DNA from: JBQTGK01 sp052400665
GTDB taxonomy: Bacteria > Bacteroidota > Bacteroidia > Bacteroidales > Marinifilaceae
Reading direction: 5' to 3' (one strand)
Length of the DNA: 64,000 bases
NCBI GenBank assembly: GCA_052400665.1
Contig: JBQTGK010000001.1
Of the stretch, positions 40,703 to 50,390 are shown piece after piece. Each line of letters begins with the position of its first letter. Positions within the stretch are counted from its first letter, which is position 1. The notes below the pieces were generated by a model. It did no database searches and was not told where the DNA came from. It worked only from the letters and a program-made list of their open reading frames with translations. The translations under genes and the position numbers were made by a program.

Positions 40703-43210
40703 TTATTCCATAGTTACTACCGTAATTCCAGAGCCACCCATCTGAAGTTTTTCATCCCTGAAATTTCTTACCAAATCAACAGTTTGAAGATAATCCCGAA
40801 TTAACTGTCGCAAAATACCATGGCCAGTACCATGTAAGATTCTAAATTCACGAACCTCAAGCATTATTGCTTCATCTACATGATCCATTACAATTTGTAA
40901 AGCTTCATCTCCTCTCATCCCTCTAACATCAATATCCTGACGAAAACTAAGTTTTCGTTTCGATATACGTTCCTGCACCAATGCCGAAGTTTGATTGTAG
41001 GTTTTTTCCTCTTTTTTTAATTGCGATTTAGAAACCTTTGACAAACGAGTTGCTTTTACAGAAGTTAAAATACTTCCAAACGCAACTACTGCAGTTTTAT
41101 TATTGATTTCGATTACCTCTCCCACCGAAGTTTGGTTATCGAGTTTTACCATGTCACCTTTCTCAATAATATCAGGATTAAATTGCTTATTAAGTTTTAC
41201 GATAGATTTGTTAAGATTCGATTTTTCTGTTATTTCTGTTTGCTTAGTGCCTTTATTTTTTCGCTTTTCGCGATTCTTCAACTTCTGAATCTTACGATTA
41301 ATTCGATCTTCCTCCTCCAATTCGGTTTGAGTAAGCTCTACTTTCGTTTCTTCAAACGCTTTTCTTACTTTTTTGGTTTTCTCTTTTTCGGCTTTGCTTT
41401 CCTTAATTTCGCGAATGGTTTTTTCTATCGTTTTATTAGCATTTTGAAGCAAATCTTTTGCCTCTTGCTGAGCCTTTTCGATAATATCCTTTCGCAGTTT
41501 ACTGGCATCTTTTAACTCCTTATCATACTGTTCTACCAGCTGATTTAATTTCTTTTCGTTTCGTCGAATTTTATCTCTTTTGCTCTCCCAGTAACGCTTA
41601 TCCCGGACAATATCACGCAAATGCTTATCGAAATTAATATGATCTTCACCTACTTTATCGGTAGCCGATTTCAAAATTTCTTCGGGTAATCCAATTTTTC
41701 TTGCTATTTCGAAGGCAAAAGAAGAACCAGGTTTTCCGACCTGCAACTGAAACAATGGGCGCATTTGATGCGCGTCGTAAAGCATTGCTCCATTTTCGAT
41801 ACCATCTGCCTCTGAAGCAAAGTGTTTTAAGCCTGAATAGTGCGTTGTAATTACACCACGAACTTGCTTTCTATTCAGTTTATCAAGTATTGATTCGGCG
41901 ATTGCCCCTCCTAAAGCTGGTTCAGTTCCGGTTCCAAATTCATCAATCAGCACCAAGGTATTCGTATCAGAATTACGAAGGAAATGCTTCATATTCATCA
42001 GATGAGAACTATAGGTACTCAAATCGTTTTCGATGGATTGCTCATCACCAATATCAATGAAAATTTTATCGTATATTCCAATTTTAGATTCCTCTTCTAA
42101 AGAAACAAGGAAACCACACTGAAACATATACTGCAGTAAACCAACTGTTTGCAAACAAACCGATTTACCACCTGCATTGGGACCCGAAATTAAAATGATC
42201 CTCTGATTATCGTCAATCTCAAGATTTAGAGGAACAACTTTTCGGCCTTCATTATTTAAAGTAAGGTATAAAAGCGGATGCACAGCTTTTTCCCATAATA
42301 ATGTTGGTGTTTTTACCATTTTTGGCAAAAGAGCATTCACCTTAATGGCAAACATTGCCTTTGCACGGATAAAATCCATATTTGCCAAAAACTCATAAGC
42401 CAAAAATAAATCGTTAATATACGGACGAAGCTGAGCTGTAAATTCCTGTAGAATTTTTATTATTTCTCTGCGTTCGGCATATTCAAGTTCGCGAATTTCG
42501 TTGTTTGTTTCTACAATTTCGGCAGGTTCTATATAACTTGTTTTTCCGGTTGCCGATTCGTCGTGAACAATTCCTTTTATTTTTCTTTTGTAAGCCGATG
42601 GAATCGGAATCACAATTCTGCCATCACGAATAGAAAGTGACATATCTTTGTCGACCCATCCTTCTTTCTGTGCAGCTCTCATCATCGATTGCATTCGCTT
42701 AGAGATAGAAGATTGTTTCTGAATTAACGAACTGCGAATATGCTGTAATTCGGAAGATGCATTATCCTTAATTCTACCATTCTTCGTGATAATACCATTA
42801 ATTCTGTCAAAAATGTAAGGATACATTCTCACATTACCTGTTAATTTTTGAAGATATGGATATTCGTCTTGTTCCTTCTTTTGAAAAAAACGAAGTATGG
42901 CCGAAATTGATTCTAAAGATCGCTTTAAATTGTACAATTCTTCCAGTTCCAGATAAGTTCCGTCAATTCTAATTTTCTCTAAACTTCCTCTTACATCAAT
43001 AAAATAACCAATTGGGAAAGCCTCCTCTTCCTGACAGATGGTTTTAAATTCGTTGGTTTCATTGACCAAACGCTTTACTGTGTGGTAAGAATTCGAAAAA
43101 CGAATTTCATCGACCAAATCTCGCCCAAGCGAACTTAGGCATTGTTTTTTAACTAGTTCTCTAACTTTATCGAACCTAAGTTTTGTTTCAAAATTTTCCG
43201 GATATATCAC
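40703..43210 (-). CDS. mutS2: MutS2 family ATPase/endonuclease
   Basis: The 835 residues have MutS core helices, the ABC-type ATPase with Walker A GPNAGGKS (343-350) and the Walker B region LVLIDEFGTGTEPALGGAIAESIL, a long coiled-coil (about 520-660), and the C-terminal Smr nuclease domain (about 757-835, DIDVRGMRGDEALQIV and HGTGHGILR). It lacks the MutS mismatch-recognition N-terminal domain. MutS2 suppresses recombination or rescues collided ribosomes, depending on the species studied. The gene stands alone. Confidence 0.95.
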   Translation of the reverse strand: MIYPENFETKLRFDKVRELVKKQCLSSLGRDLVDEIRFSNSYHTVKRLVNETNEFKTICQEEEAFPIGYFIDVRGSLEKIRIDGTYLELEELYNLKRSLESISAILRFFQKKEQDEYPYLQKLTGNVRMYPYIFDRINGIITKNGRIKDNASSELQHIRSSLIQKQSSISKRMQSMMRAAQKEGWVDKDMSLSIRDGRIVIPIPSAYKRKIKGIVHDESATGKTSYIEPAEIVETNNEIRELEYAERREIIKILQEFTAQLRPYINDLFLAYEFLANMDFIRAKAMFAIKVNALLPKMVKTPTLLWEKAVHPLLYLTLNNEGRKVVPLNLEIDDNQRIILISGPNAGGKSVCLQTVGLLQYMFQCGFLVSLEEESKIGIYDKIFIDIGDEQSIENDLSTYSSHLMNMKHFLRNSDTNTLVLIDEFGTGTEPALGGAIAESILDKLNRKQVRGVITTHYSGLKHFASEADGIENGAMLYDAHQMRPLFQLQVGKPGSSFAFEIARKIGLPEEILKSATDKVGEDHINFDKHLRDIVRDKRYWESKRDKIRRNEKKLNQLVEQYDKELKDASKLRKDIIEKAQQEAKDLLQNANKTIEKTIREIKESKAEKEKTKKVRKAFEETKVELTQTELEEEDRINRKIQKLKNREKRKNKGTKQTEITEKSNLNKSIVKLNKQFNPDIIEKGDMVKLDNQTSVGEVIEINNKTAVVAFGSILTSVKATRLSKVSKSQLKKEEKTYNQTSALVQERISKRKLSFRQDIDVRGMRGDEALQIVMDHVDEAIMLEVREFRILHGTGHGILRQLIRDYLQTVDLVRNFRDEKLQMGGSGITVVTME

Positions 43211-43270
43211 GTGCTAACTTTCAATCTTTGTTAATTCTCTGCAAAATTAACAAAACTGACGGATAGGCAA

Positions 43271-43302
43271 AAAGAAAAGGAATAGCACACCAATACTATT
43301 CC
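43271..43302 (-). terminator. Terminator of the TPR gene
   Basis: GGAATAG and CTATTCC form the stem around a 10-nt loop, followed by TTTTCTTTTT on the minus strand. Confidence 0.75.
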
Positions 43303-43318
43303 TTTACTATTCTAAAGT

Positions 43319-43996
43319 TTAATTAACTTCTTTTACCTGACAATTCTTTTCCCAATACTGCTTTGCAGTATCGGATCCTAACTCCATAGCAGATTTCCAA
43401 TCGGAACAAGCATCTTCAATTTTCCCTGATTGAAATAAACTAATTCCCCTATTTATATACGCTTGAGTATATTCCGGCTTTAGCTGTAAAGCATAAGAAT
43501 AGTCTACGACAGCAGAAGAAAATCTATTCTTTTTAAGTAATATTGTAGCCCTGTTAAAATAATAATGAGGAACTAAATAAAAATCAGAGCCATTTATTTT
43601 ACTATAAGCTATTGCTCTACTGTATTCCATTATTGCTCTATTCAAGTCTCCTTGCATTCTATAAACCTCTCCTACATAATAGCAAATCTCATCATCTTGC
43701 TGGAATAATTGCTTTGCTTTTTGTAAGAACATCATTGCAGAATCTCTAAATTCTTCTTTTTCTGTTGCCAATGTATAAAGATACAAGTATGGCTTTCTCA
43801 ATGTTGAATCCAAAGAAATAGCTTTTACCATCAATGGAATAGCAGCATCATAATTTTGCTTTTGAATATTTCTTATGGCACTATCAGCCATATCAATAGC
43901 CATATTCCTCTCTTCGCCTGTAATTGTTTTTTGTTGGCTAATAGCTGATGAATACATAAATATTAATAGAAAAGATAGTAGTACTTTTAGTTTCAT
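43319..43996 (-). CDS. Secreted TPR-repeat protein
   Basis: The 225 residues begin with a signal peptide (MKLKVLLSFLLIFMYSSAISQ). Five or so TPR units follow, for example QNYDAAIPLMVKAISLDSTLRKPYLYLY, GDLNRAIMEYSRAIAYSK, NRFSSAVVDYSYALQLKPEYTQAYINRG and GKIEDACSDWKSAMELGS. It is a periplasmic or lipid-associated scaffold of unknown partner. It is a single gene with its own terminator. Its downstream neighbour, mutS2, appears independent. Confidence 0.88.
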   Translation of the reverse strand: MKLKVLLSFLLIFMYSSAISQQKTITGEERNMAIDMADSAIRNIQKQNYDAAIPLMVKAISLDSTLRKPYLYLYTLATEKEEFRDSAMMFLQKAKQLFQQDDEICYYVGEVYRMQGDLNRAIMEYSRAIAYSKINGSDFYLVPHYYFNRATILLKKNRFSSAVVDYSYALQLKPEYTQAYINRGISLFQSGKIEDACSDWKSAMELGSDTAKQYWEKNCQVKEVN

Positions 43997-44067
43997 TAAT
44001 TATTTTTATATGTATAATACTATTAATATATCCCAAAATATTATTTATTCTCAATATGAATAAAATA

Positions 44068-44095
44068 GAAAGTTTGTACAATTAGACAAACTTTC
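44068..44095 (-). terminator. Terminator-like hairpin after the S9D peptidase
   Basis: GAAAGTTTGT and ACAAACTTTC form a 10-bp stem around an 8-nt loop, with a modest T-rich tail on the minus strand. Confidence 0.65.
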
Positions 44096-44122
44096 CATTA
44101 CTAATATTTAATGACTAGCAGC

Positions 44123-46537
44123 TTATTTCTTATTTTTCACATACGTTTCCAGCCACTTATCCTGCTCCCAAAGCATGTGCATAATATTTTCTTTAGATCG
44201 GTAAGAGTGACTCTCTTTGGGTAACATTACCAAACGAACTGTTGCTCCTAATCCTTTTAAAGCATTAAAATATCGCTCACTTTGCATAGGATAGGTTCCT
44301 GAATTATTATCGGCCTCGCCATGCACCAAAAGAAGTGCGCTCTTCATTTTTTCGGCATGCATAAATGGTGACATATTGTAGTAAACCTCAGGTGCTTCCC
44401 AATAGTTTCTTTCCTCACTCTGAAAGCCAAAGGGAGTTAAAGTTCTGTTGTAAGCCCCACTGCGCGCAATACCAGCTGCAAATAAATCAGAATGAGTTAA
44501 TAAATTAGCAACCATAAATGCGCCATAGCTGTGTCCTCCGCAAGCAACTCTTTTTCTATCAATATAACCTAATGCATCAACCGCATCGATAGCTGCTTTG
44601 GCATTTGCAACCAATTGTGTACGGAACGAATCATTTGGCTGTTCATCTCCTTCTCCAACAATTGGGAAAGCTGCGTCATCTAGAACAGCATATCCACGAG
44701 TTAACCAAAAAAGTGGTGATGCCCAATACAAATAAGTAAATTCATTGGCATTAGCAGTTGTTTGTCCGGCACTTGCCTTGTCTTTGTATTCAGTAGGATA
44801 TGCCCATAAAATCATAGGCACTTTCTCTTTCTTCTCCATATCATATCCCACAGGTAAATATAAAGTCCCTGAAAGCTCTACTCCGTCTTCTCTCTCATAA
44901 GTAATCACCTCTTTATGAACTCCCTCGATACTTTTAAAAGGATTTTCGAAAGAAGTTAACTGCTGCAATTTATTTCCTTTCAGTTTTCTAAAAAAGTAGT
45001 TTGGATACTCCTTACTCGACTCAATACGAACCAATAACTCCTTTTTCTTCACATCAAACTCCCTTAAATCTTCCAATTTATCGGTATATTCCGATTGATA
45101 CAGACGCTGCGTCTTTTGTGTTTTCAGGTTTAGTTTATCCAAAAATGGAAACTGCCCTTCTTTTGAGAATCCTTCGCCTAATAAAAACACATTATCGCCT
45201 TCGAGTGCTAAAGTGTATTTTCCAAATTTGTTTCTGGCAGTAACAAACTCTCCCGGATCACTATATTTATCCTGATAATTTCGGTCGTAAAGCTTAACTG
45301 GAGCTTGCGATGCATCAGAAGGATTAAAAGCATAAGTTTTAGTGTTTCTGGTATTCCACCAGTAATCATAGGCAAGTGCTATTTTTTCATTTCCCCAGTC
45401 AATTCCCGCAAAACGATTTATAGTTTTCAAAATACTTTTTCCGTCTCCCTTAAAAGGAGCTTCCAATTGAAAAACCTCGTCTCTATAATCTACTTTATTG
45501 GCAGGATCTCCTTCATCTAAAGCTTCAGCATAGATTAAAGAAGCAGGCACATCACCTCTCCAGCTTACATTTCTTCTACCTTTGCGAACAGCCATAAACC
45601 CCTGAGGCAGATCCTCGATTAATGGAACTGATAATACATTCTCTACCTTATTTGCATTTTTAGTATAAATGGTAGTTGTTGATGGAAAACGACTATAAGG
45701 GACCAAATAAGAAAATGGTTTTTCAACTACACTTATCATTACATAATTACCGTCGGGAGAAAAATTAATGCTCTTATACATAGCTGCAGGCAACCACTTT
45801 TCTTTCGATCCATCTAAATTAACTTTATACAAATCGGATAGTGCTAATTGTTCAAAATTAAATTCATCATTTTTGTTTTTTAGCAAATCCTGATAAGTTC
45901 TGTTTTGGGCCTTTTTACCTGCATTTTCGGATATTGTAGGTCCTGTTGGAACTGATTTTTTTGTGTTTATTAATTCTTTCCTAGTCTCAGCAACAAACTT
46001 CACCAAAACCGATTGTCCATCTTTAAACCAGTTAATTACATCTTTAAGATTAGCATTAACTTTACCTTCGGTAATTTTTTTTGCTGTTGCTGTTTCAATA
46101 TCTAAAATCCATACTGCAACACCTTCTCCAGTAGTATTTGTCATTGCCAACTTCGACTGATCGGGTGAAAATACAAAATTTGTGAGCCTTGGATTAACTG
46201 GTAAACCCTTCACCTGAATTGCTAAATCAGATTTCGATTTCAGCTTTCTTAATTTTATATTATTATAATACCTTGTTCTGCTTCCAATATTGGTTTTAGG
46301 ATCAATACGCAAGCCTCCCAAACGCATTTCTTCCTGCGAAAGTTCTTCAATTGTTTTATAGGCATTACTATACATCAACACCATATTTTCCTTATTATTA
46401 TCCAAAATTACAGATGGAGCTCTCTCAACATCGGCCAGATCTAATATTGATTTTGGAGGCTTTTGAAAATCAATGTTATTTTGAGCACTGACATTTACTG
46501 CTAACAATATCAGCAATACATAAATTAACTTTTTCAT
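44123..46537 (-). CDS. Secreted S9 family peptidase, glutamyl-endopeptidase type (S9D)
   Basis: The 804 residues begin with a signal peptide (MKKLIYVLLILLAVNVSAQ). A beta-propeller and a prolyl-oligopeptidase catalytic domain follow. The nucleophile motif is CGGHSYGAFMVANLL, the Asp lies in LLLVHGEADNNSGTYPMQSERYF, and the His in MLPKESHSYRSKENIMHML. The GGHSYGAFM and HSYRSKEN signatures match the S9D subgroup, whose plant member is a glutamyl peptidase. It is likely periplasmic and works in peptide breakdown. It differs clearly from the oligopeptidase B-like protein at 34721-36838. Confidence 0.92.
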   Translation of the reverse strand: MKKLIYVLLILLAVNVSAQNNIDFQKPPKSILDLADVERAPSVILDNNKENMVLMYSNAYKTIEELSQEEMRLGGLRIDPKTNIGSRTRYYNNIKLRKLKSKSDLAIQVKGLPVNPRLTNFVFSPDQSKLAMTNTTGEGVAVWILDIETATAKKITEGKVNANLKDVINWFKDGQSVLVKFVAETRKELINTKKSVPTGPTISENAGKKAQNRTYQDLLKNKNDEFNFEQLALSDLYKVNLDGSKEKWLPAAMYKSINFSPDGNYVMISVVEKPFSYLVPYSRFPSTTTIYTKNANKVENVLSVPLIEDLPQGFMAVRKGRRNVSWRGDVPASLIYAEALDEGDPANKVDYRDEVFQLEAPFKGDGKSILKTINRFAGIDWGNEKIALAYDYWWNTRNTKTYAFNPSDASQAPVKLYDRNYQDKYSDPGEFVTARNKFGKYTLALEGDNVFLLGEGFSKEGQFPFLDKLNLKTQKTQRLYQSEYTDKLEDLREFDVKKKELLVRIESSKEYPNYFFRKLKGNKLQQLTSFENPFKSIEGVHKEVITYEREDGVELSGTLYLPVGYDMEKKEKVPMILWAYPTEYKDKASAGQTTANANEFTYLYWASPLFWLTRGYAVLDDAAFPIVGEGDEQPNDSFRTQLVANAKAAIDAVDALGYIDRKRVACGGHSYGAFMVANLLTHSDLFAAGIARSGAYNRTLTPFGFQSEERNYWEAPEVYYNMSPFMHAEKMKSALLLVHGEADNNSGTYPMQSERYFNALKGLGATVRLVMLPKESHSYRSKENIMHMLWEQDKWLETYVKNKK

Positions 46538-46786
46538 TTTTTGTTGTTTTTGGTATAGACAATATTCTAAAGAATGATTTATTTCTTACAATAAATTTCT
46601 GATTAAAAATTATTGAATCAATTAAATTTAAAGAATATACTTCTTACAACAGTATTTTTTCGATAAAATTATGATCATGGCTGTTCAACAGCTCGAATTG
46701 TAATTTTATCGTATTTAAAAATAAACCCTTATATTAGATGACTTTCAACAAAAATATATTACAAAATACCAATTAACCCCTTATTT

Positions 46787-48457
46787 ATGCACAGCATTAT
46801 TGACTATTTAACCCAAATTGAAGGATATCTGGGCGGAAGCCAATGGTTCCCTGTTATTTTAATCGGAACAGGTTTATTTTTCACTATCTATCTTAAGTTT
46901 CCACAATTTCGATTTTTTAAACATGCCTTAAAGGTCGTTGCCGGCAAGTACGATAAACCCGGCGAAAAGGGAGATGCTTCGCATTTTCAAGCGCTAACAA
47001 CAGCTCTTTCGGGTACGGTTGGAACAGGAAATATTGCTGGTGTAGCTCTTGCTATTTATTTAGGAGGACCGGCTGCATTATTTTGGATGTTAGTGACTGC
47101 CTTTTTGGGAATGACAACCAAATTTGTTGAGGTAACCCTTTCGCATAAATACCGCGAAACAGACGAGAAAGGATTTATATCCGGTGGACCAATGTATTAC
47201 ATGAAAAATAAGCTAAACATGAAATGGCTGGCTGGTTTTTTTGCCGCTATGACCATTTTTTCTTCCTTTGGAACAGGTAGTTTACCTCAAATTAACTCCA
47301 TTACCAATTCGCTATTCTCCACTTTTGGATTTAATAAAATGCTTGTAGGCGGAATCTTAACTATTCTGTTAGCATTCGTTATTTTAGGAGGTATCAAACG
47401 AATTGCAAAAGTAACTGAAAAACTAGTTCCTACTATGGCTATCATTTATTTTATAGGTGCTTTATCAGTTATTTTTTACAATTACGAAAATATTATTCCT
47501 TCATTTATTTCTATTTTCACTAATGTATTTTCGGGAACTGCCGCTGTAGGAGGATTTTTAGGCGCCGGTTTTTCTTATGCTTTAACTAAAGGTGTAAATC
47601 GTGGACTATTTAGTAACGAAGCAGGACAAGGATCTGCTCCAATTGCCCATGCTGCAGCAAGAACCGAAGAACCTGTATCGGAAGGTATGGTTGCTATTCT
47701 CGAGCCATTTATCGACACAATTGTAATTTGTACTATAACTGGATTAGTTATTCTCTCATCAGGAGTATGGACCGAGAAGCTACCAAATCATTTCCAATCG
47801 ACCGACATGACTATAATGGCTGACCAATATGACGATACAAATGAAGAAGATCGTACCAAACTATTTCAATATTTAGGACATCAATCGGAATTACCTGTTT
47901 TTTCAGGAGATTTAATTGTAGAAAAAGGAGTTATTCAAAATAAGCTTAGTATTATTAATGCCCGATCGGTAGCCGAAAATGTTTTGGTATACACCACAGA
48001 AGATCAACTGTTCTCTGGAAATGTAAGCATTGAGAATGGAAAATCTTTATTTGAGAATGAAGTCTATTTTAAAGGAAATTCATTAGTTCACTCTGCGCCA
48101 TTAACTGCCGAAGCTTTTACAAGAAGTTTGCTTGGTGACTGGGGACGGTGGATTGTATCTATCGGTTTGTTATTATTTGCTTTTTCTACCGCAATTGCCT
48201 GGGCGTATTACGGTGGACGATCGGTAACCTTTCTGTTTGGTGCAAAAGGAGTTCTTCCCTACCGAATTATATATTGCGTAGGTTTTTTTATTGCTTCCTT
48301 TGCCGATACTACTCTTATCTGGACAATTTCGGGAATTACCATTGTATTAATGGCTCTGCCAAATTTAGCAGGAATATTAATGTTGCATAAGGATATGAAA
48401 TCAACTTTAAATACTTATTGGGATAAGTTTAAGAAAGAACATCCTGAAGAGGCTTAA
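46787..48457 (+). CDS. Alanine/glycine:cation symporter (AGCS) with an extra central domain
   Basis: This Na-coupled amino-acid transporter family is usually about 450-480 residues; this one has 556. The conserved LTTALSGTVGTGNIAGVALAI, MYYMKNKLN, VNRGLFSNEAGQGSAPIAHAAA and AFSTAIAWAYYGGRSV segments are present. About 108 additional residues (330-437) are inserted after the segment VILSSGVW. The insert is soluble and beta-rich (SGDLIVEKGVIQNKLSIINARSVAENVLVY). It sits in an otherwise short loop on the side where the family normally has few residues. It may be a regulatory or sensing domain. The gene is transcribed alone. Confidence 0.9.
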   Translation: MHSIIDYLTQIEGYLGGSQWFPVILIGTGLFFTIYLKFPQFRFFKHALKVVAGKYDKPGEKGDASHFQALTTALSGTVGTGNIAGVALAIYLGGPAALFWMLVTAFLGMTTKFVEVTLSHKYRETDEKGFISGGPMYYMKNKLNMKWLAGFFAAMTIFSSFGTGSLPQINSITNSLFSTFGFNKMLVGGILTILLAFVILGGIKRIAKVTEKLVPTMAIIYFIGALSVIFYNYENIIPSFISIFTNVFSGTAAVGGFLGAGFSYALTKGVNRGLFSNEAGQGSAPIAHAAARTEEPVSEGMVAILEPFIDTIVICTITGLVILSSGVWTEKLPNHFQSTDMTIMADQYDDTNEEDRTKLFQYLGHQSELPVFSGDLIVEKGVIQNKLSIINARSVAENVLVYTTEDQLFSGNVSIENGKSLFENEVYFKGNSLVHSAPLTAEAFTRSLLGDWGRWIVSIGLLLFAFSTAIAWAYYGGRSVTFLFGAKGVLPYRIIYCVGFFIASFADTTLIWTISGITIVLMALPNLAGILMLHKDMKSTLNTYWDKFKKEHPEEA

Positions 48458-48470
48458 AAATAGAATTAGA

Positions 48471-48498
48471 AAAGGAGTGTAAAGTCACTCCTTTTTTT
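48471..48498. terminator. Convergent terminator between symporter and pentapeptide gene
   Basis: AAAGGAGTG and CACTCCTTT pair around a six-base loop with A and T tracts on both sides. It can serve both converging genes. Confidence 0.85.
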
Positions 48499-49063
48499 AT
48501 TCTATAATAATATCGTAATGTTGCAGTAAACCAGCCAGTCCCTGAGTTGAGAACTTTGCTTTTTTAATTTTATTTGATTCGGGATGAATGGAGTAATTTA
48601 TTGCTGAACGTAAATCGGCTTTTTCCAAATTGGTAAATTCAAAAACTGCCCCACTTAAATCGCAATCTTCAAAAACAGATTTACTTAAATCTGCTTCAGT
48701 AAAATCAACTTCAGTTAGTTTACAATTTTCAAAGATTATTGCTTTTAGTTTTAACTGATAAAAAGAACTTAAGTTTAACATGCAATTCGCAAAATTAAAC
48801 GATAACAACAAGTAATTACAATCCTGAAAAGCAATTCCCAGCATTTTGCACGATGTAAATCGGATATCTCTAAAAGCAGTATTATTAACTTTTACATTAC
48901 TTAAGTCGCAGTCCTCAAATTCACATTCCATAAAAACAAGATTTGATAAATCTGAGTTGGCAAACGAGCAATTCACAAATCTACAATTGTCATACTCAGC
49001 CTTTGATAATTCATTCGTCGAAAAATCATAGTTTTCAAAGATTTGCTCTTCTATGTATTTCAT
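48497..49063 (-). CDS. Pentapeptide-repeat protein
   Basis: The 188 residues consist largely of A(D/N)LXX-type units, for example YDNCRFVNCSFANSDLSNLVF, MECEFEDCDLSNVKVNNTAF, and VDFTEADLSKSVFEDCDLSGAVFEFTNLEKADL, forming a right-handed quadrilateral beta-helix. Its closest relatives include Qnr/McbG-like fluoroquinolone-protection proteins and many of unknown role; DNA-gyrase protection cannot be claimed from sequence alone. It starts 3 bp after the stop of the PhzF-like gene, so the two are probably translationally linked. Confidence 0.9.
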   Translation of the reverse strand: MKYIEEQIFENYDFSTNELSKAEYDNCRFVNCSFANSDLSNLVFMECEFEDCDLSNVKVNNTAFRDIRFTSCKMLGIAFQDCNYLLLSFNFANCMLNLSSFYQLKLKAIIFENCKLTEVDFTEADLSKSVFEDCDLSGAVFEFTNLEKADLRSAINYSIHPESNKIKKAKFSTQGLAGLLQHYDIIIE

Positions 49064-49065
49064 AT

Positions 49066-49860
49066 TTAAATATTATCTAAATAAATCTCCCCAACACTAT
49101 AGGTAACTGCATTACCCGATATATTTACTCGTTCACCGATATCTTTACAAAACAGCACCCCTTTTCGCGCCGATAACTGATAAGCCAGCATCTCACTTTT
49201 ATTTAATCTCCTGCTCCAAAAAGGAATGAGGCTACAATGTGCCGATCCGGTAACGGGATCTTCGAAAACACTAGCACCAGGTGTAAAAAATCGGGACACA
49301 AAATCAGCACTCTTCCCTTTGGCAGTACACACAATTCCTCCTTGTCCTAAATCTATCTCTTCCAACTTATTTTTATCGGGACTTAATGCTAAAATATCGT
49401 CCTCACTCTCATAAACCAATACATAATCGCGGGCTTTGTAAATTTCCTTTGGCTGTATATTTAAGCTGGCAGAAATTATGGAAGGCAATTTTGATTTTAC
49501 AGGCATTCTTGCAGGAAAATCGAGAACGTAATTATCTTCTGAACAAACAACAAACAATTCGCCACTTAGCGAAGCAAAACGAATTACATTTCCTTTATAA
49601 TTTAAATGTTTTTTAATTACATGAGCGGCAGCTAAAGTTGCATGTCCACATAAATCCATTTCAATTTCAGGCGTAAACCATCGAATGTGAAATTTATCAC
49701 CAACGGGAATAAAAAACACTGTTTCTGCCAGATTATTTTCTTTGGTAATATCAATTAAAACGGGGTCTGCCAACCATTCATTTAAAGGAATTACACAAGC
49801 AGGATTGCCACCAAATAATGTATTGGTAAATGCATCAACATGATATTTCTTCAATTTCAT
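49066..49860 (-). CDS. PhzF family isomerase/epimerase-like protein
   Basis: I use ATG 49860 (MKLKKYHVDAFTNTLFGGNPACVIPL), which avoids overlap with the upstream gene; an earlier Met adds nine residues. The 264 residues match the PhzF/diaminopimelate-epimerase fold in two halves. Conserved points are VDAFT, FGGNPACV, the catalytic Glu of NNLAETVFF, the half-domain motif RWFTPEIEMDLCGHATLAAA, and FTPGASVFEDPVTGSAHCSLIPFW. No phenazine genes are nearby, so the substrate is unknown. The pentapeptide gene follows after 2 bp and a small secreted protein gene precedes it by 8 bp. Confidence 0.93.
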   Translation of the reverse strand: MKLKKYHVDAFTNTLFGGNPACVIPLNEWLADPVLIDITKENNLAETVFFIPVGDKFHIRWFTPEIEMDLCGHATLAAAHVIKKHLNYKGNVIRFASLSGELFVVCSEDNYVLDFPARMPVKSKLPSIISASLNIQPKEIYKARDYVLVYESEDDILALSPDKNKLEEIDLGQGGIVCTAKGKSADFVSRFFTPGASVFEDPVTGSAHCSLIPFWSRRLNKSEMLAYQLSARKGVLFCKDIGERVNISGNAVTYSVGEIYLDNI

Positions 49861-49868
49861 AGCTTCGA

Positions 49869-50375
49869 TTATTTTTTTACTCTGCAATAAGATGATTTCA
49901 TGTAGACTTTATCTATTTTTCCATCTTTTAGACTACCAATTTGATAATTATAATGGTTTTTATCTACATAAAACCAGGTTTCACGTAGAAATTCACCATT
50001 ATACTCATATTCGTAATTAAGATTTTTATCTTCAAAAAAGCATGTCCCAGAAGTAATTCCTCCATAAATATCAAACTCCCAAAACTGTAATACAGAATCT
50101 TTAACATTATAGGATCTTATCCCTTCGTTTCTTAAGCCATACTCATTTGTTTCAGAATTAATAGTACCATAAGTTTTTACTTTTATGATTTTCTGATTTA
50201 GTCCCCAGTAATAATCAACCTCCTGTTTAAAACTCTTGCCATTTGCCCAATTCCCTTCTGTCAACCAAATTCCTTCAGTAAAATCAGCAAAACCACTTAA
50301 GGACAAAAGCTTCTGCGCTTTCAGAAAAACGGGCAAAATCACTAATAAAGAAAGTAATATACAGAACTTTTTCAT
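49869..50375 (-). CDS. Secreted protein of unknown function
   Basis: The 168 residues begin with a signal peptide (MKKFCILLSLLVILPVFLKAQ). The mature part is beta-rich with many aromatic residues: GIWLTEGNWANGKSFKQEVDYYWGLNQKIIKVKTYG, VLQFWEFDIYGGITSGTCFFEDKNLNYEYEYNGEF. This resembles lipocalin-like or DUF1579-like folds, but I do not recognise a family. It is the first of a three-gene run with PhzF and the pentapeptide protein. Confidence 0.75.
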   Translation of the reverse strand: MKKFCILLSLLVILPVFLKAQKLLSLSGFADFTEGIWLTEGNWANGKSFKQEVDYYWGLNQKIIKVKTYGTINSETNEYGLRNEGIRSYNVKDSVLQFWEFDIYGGITSGTCFFEDKNLNYEYEYNGEFLRETWFYVDKNHYNYQIGSLKDGKIDKVYMKSSYCRVKK

Positions 50376-50390
50376 GAGTATACTTTTAGT

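Noticed and set aside
48497..49063. The pentapeptide protein as a Qnr quinolone-resistance determinant
   Set aside because: The fold alone is not diagnostic and no loop signature of Qnr can be confirmed by eye.
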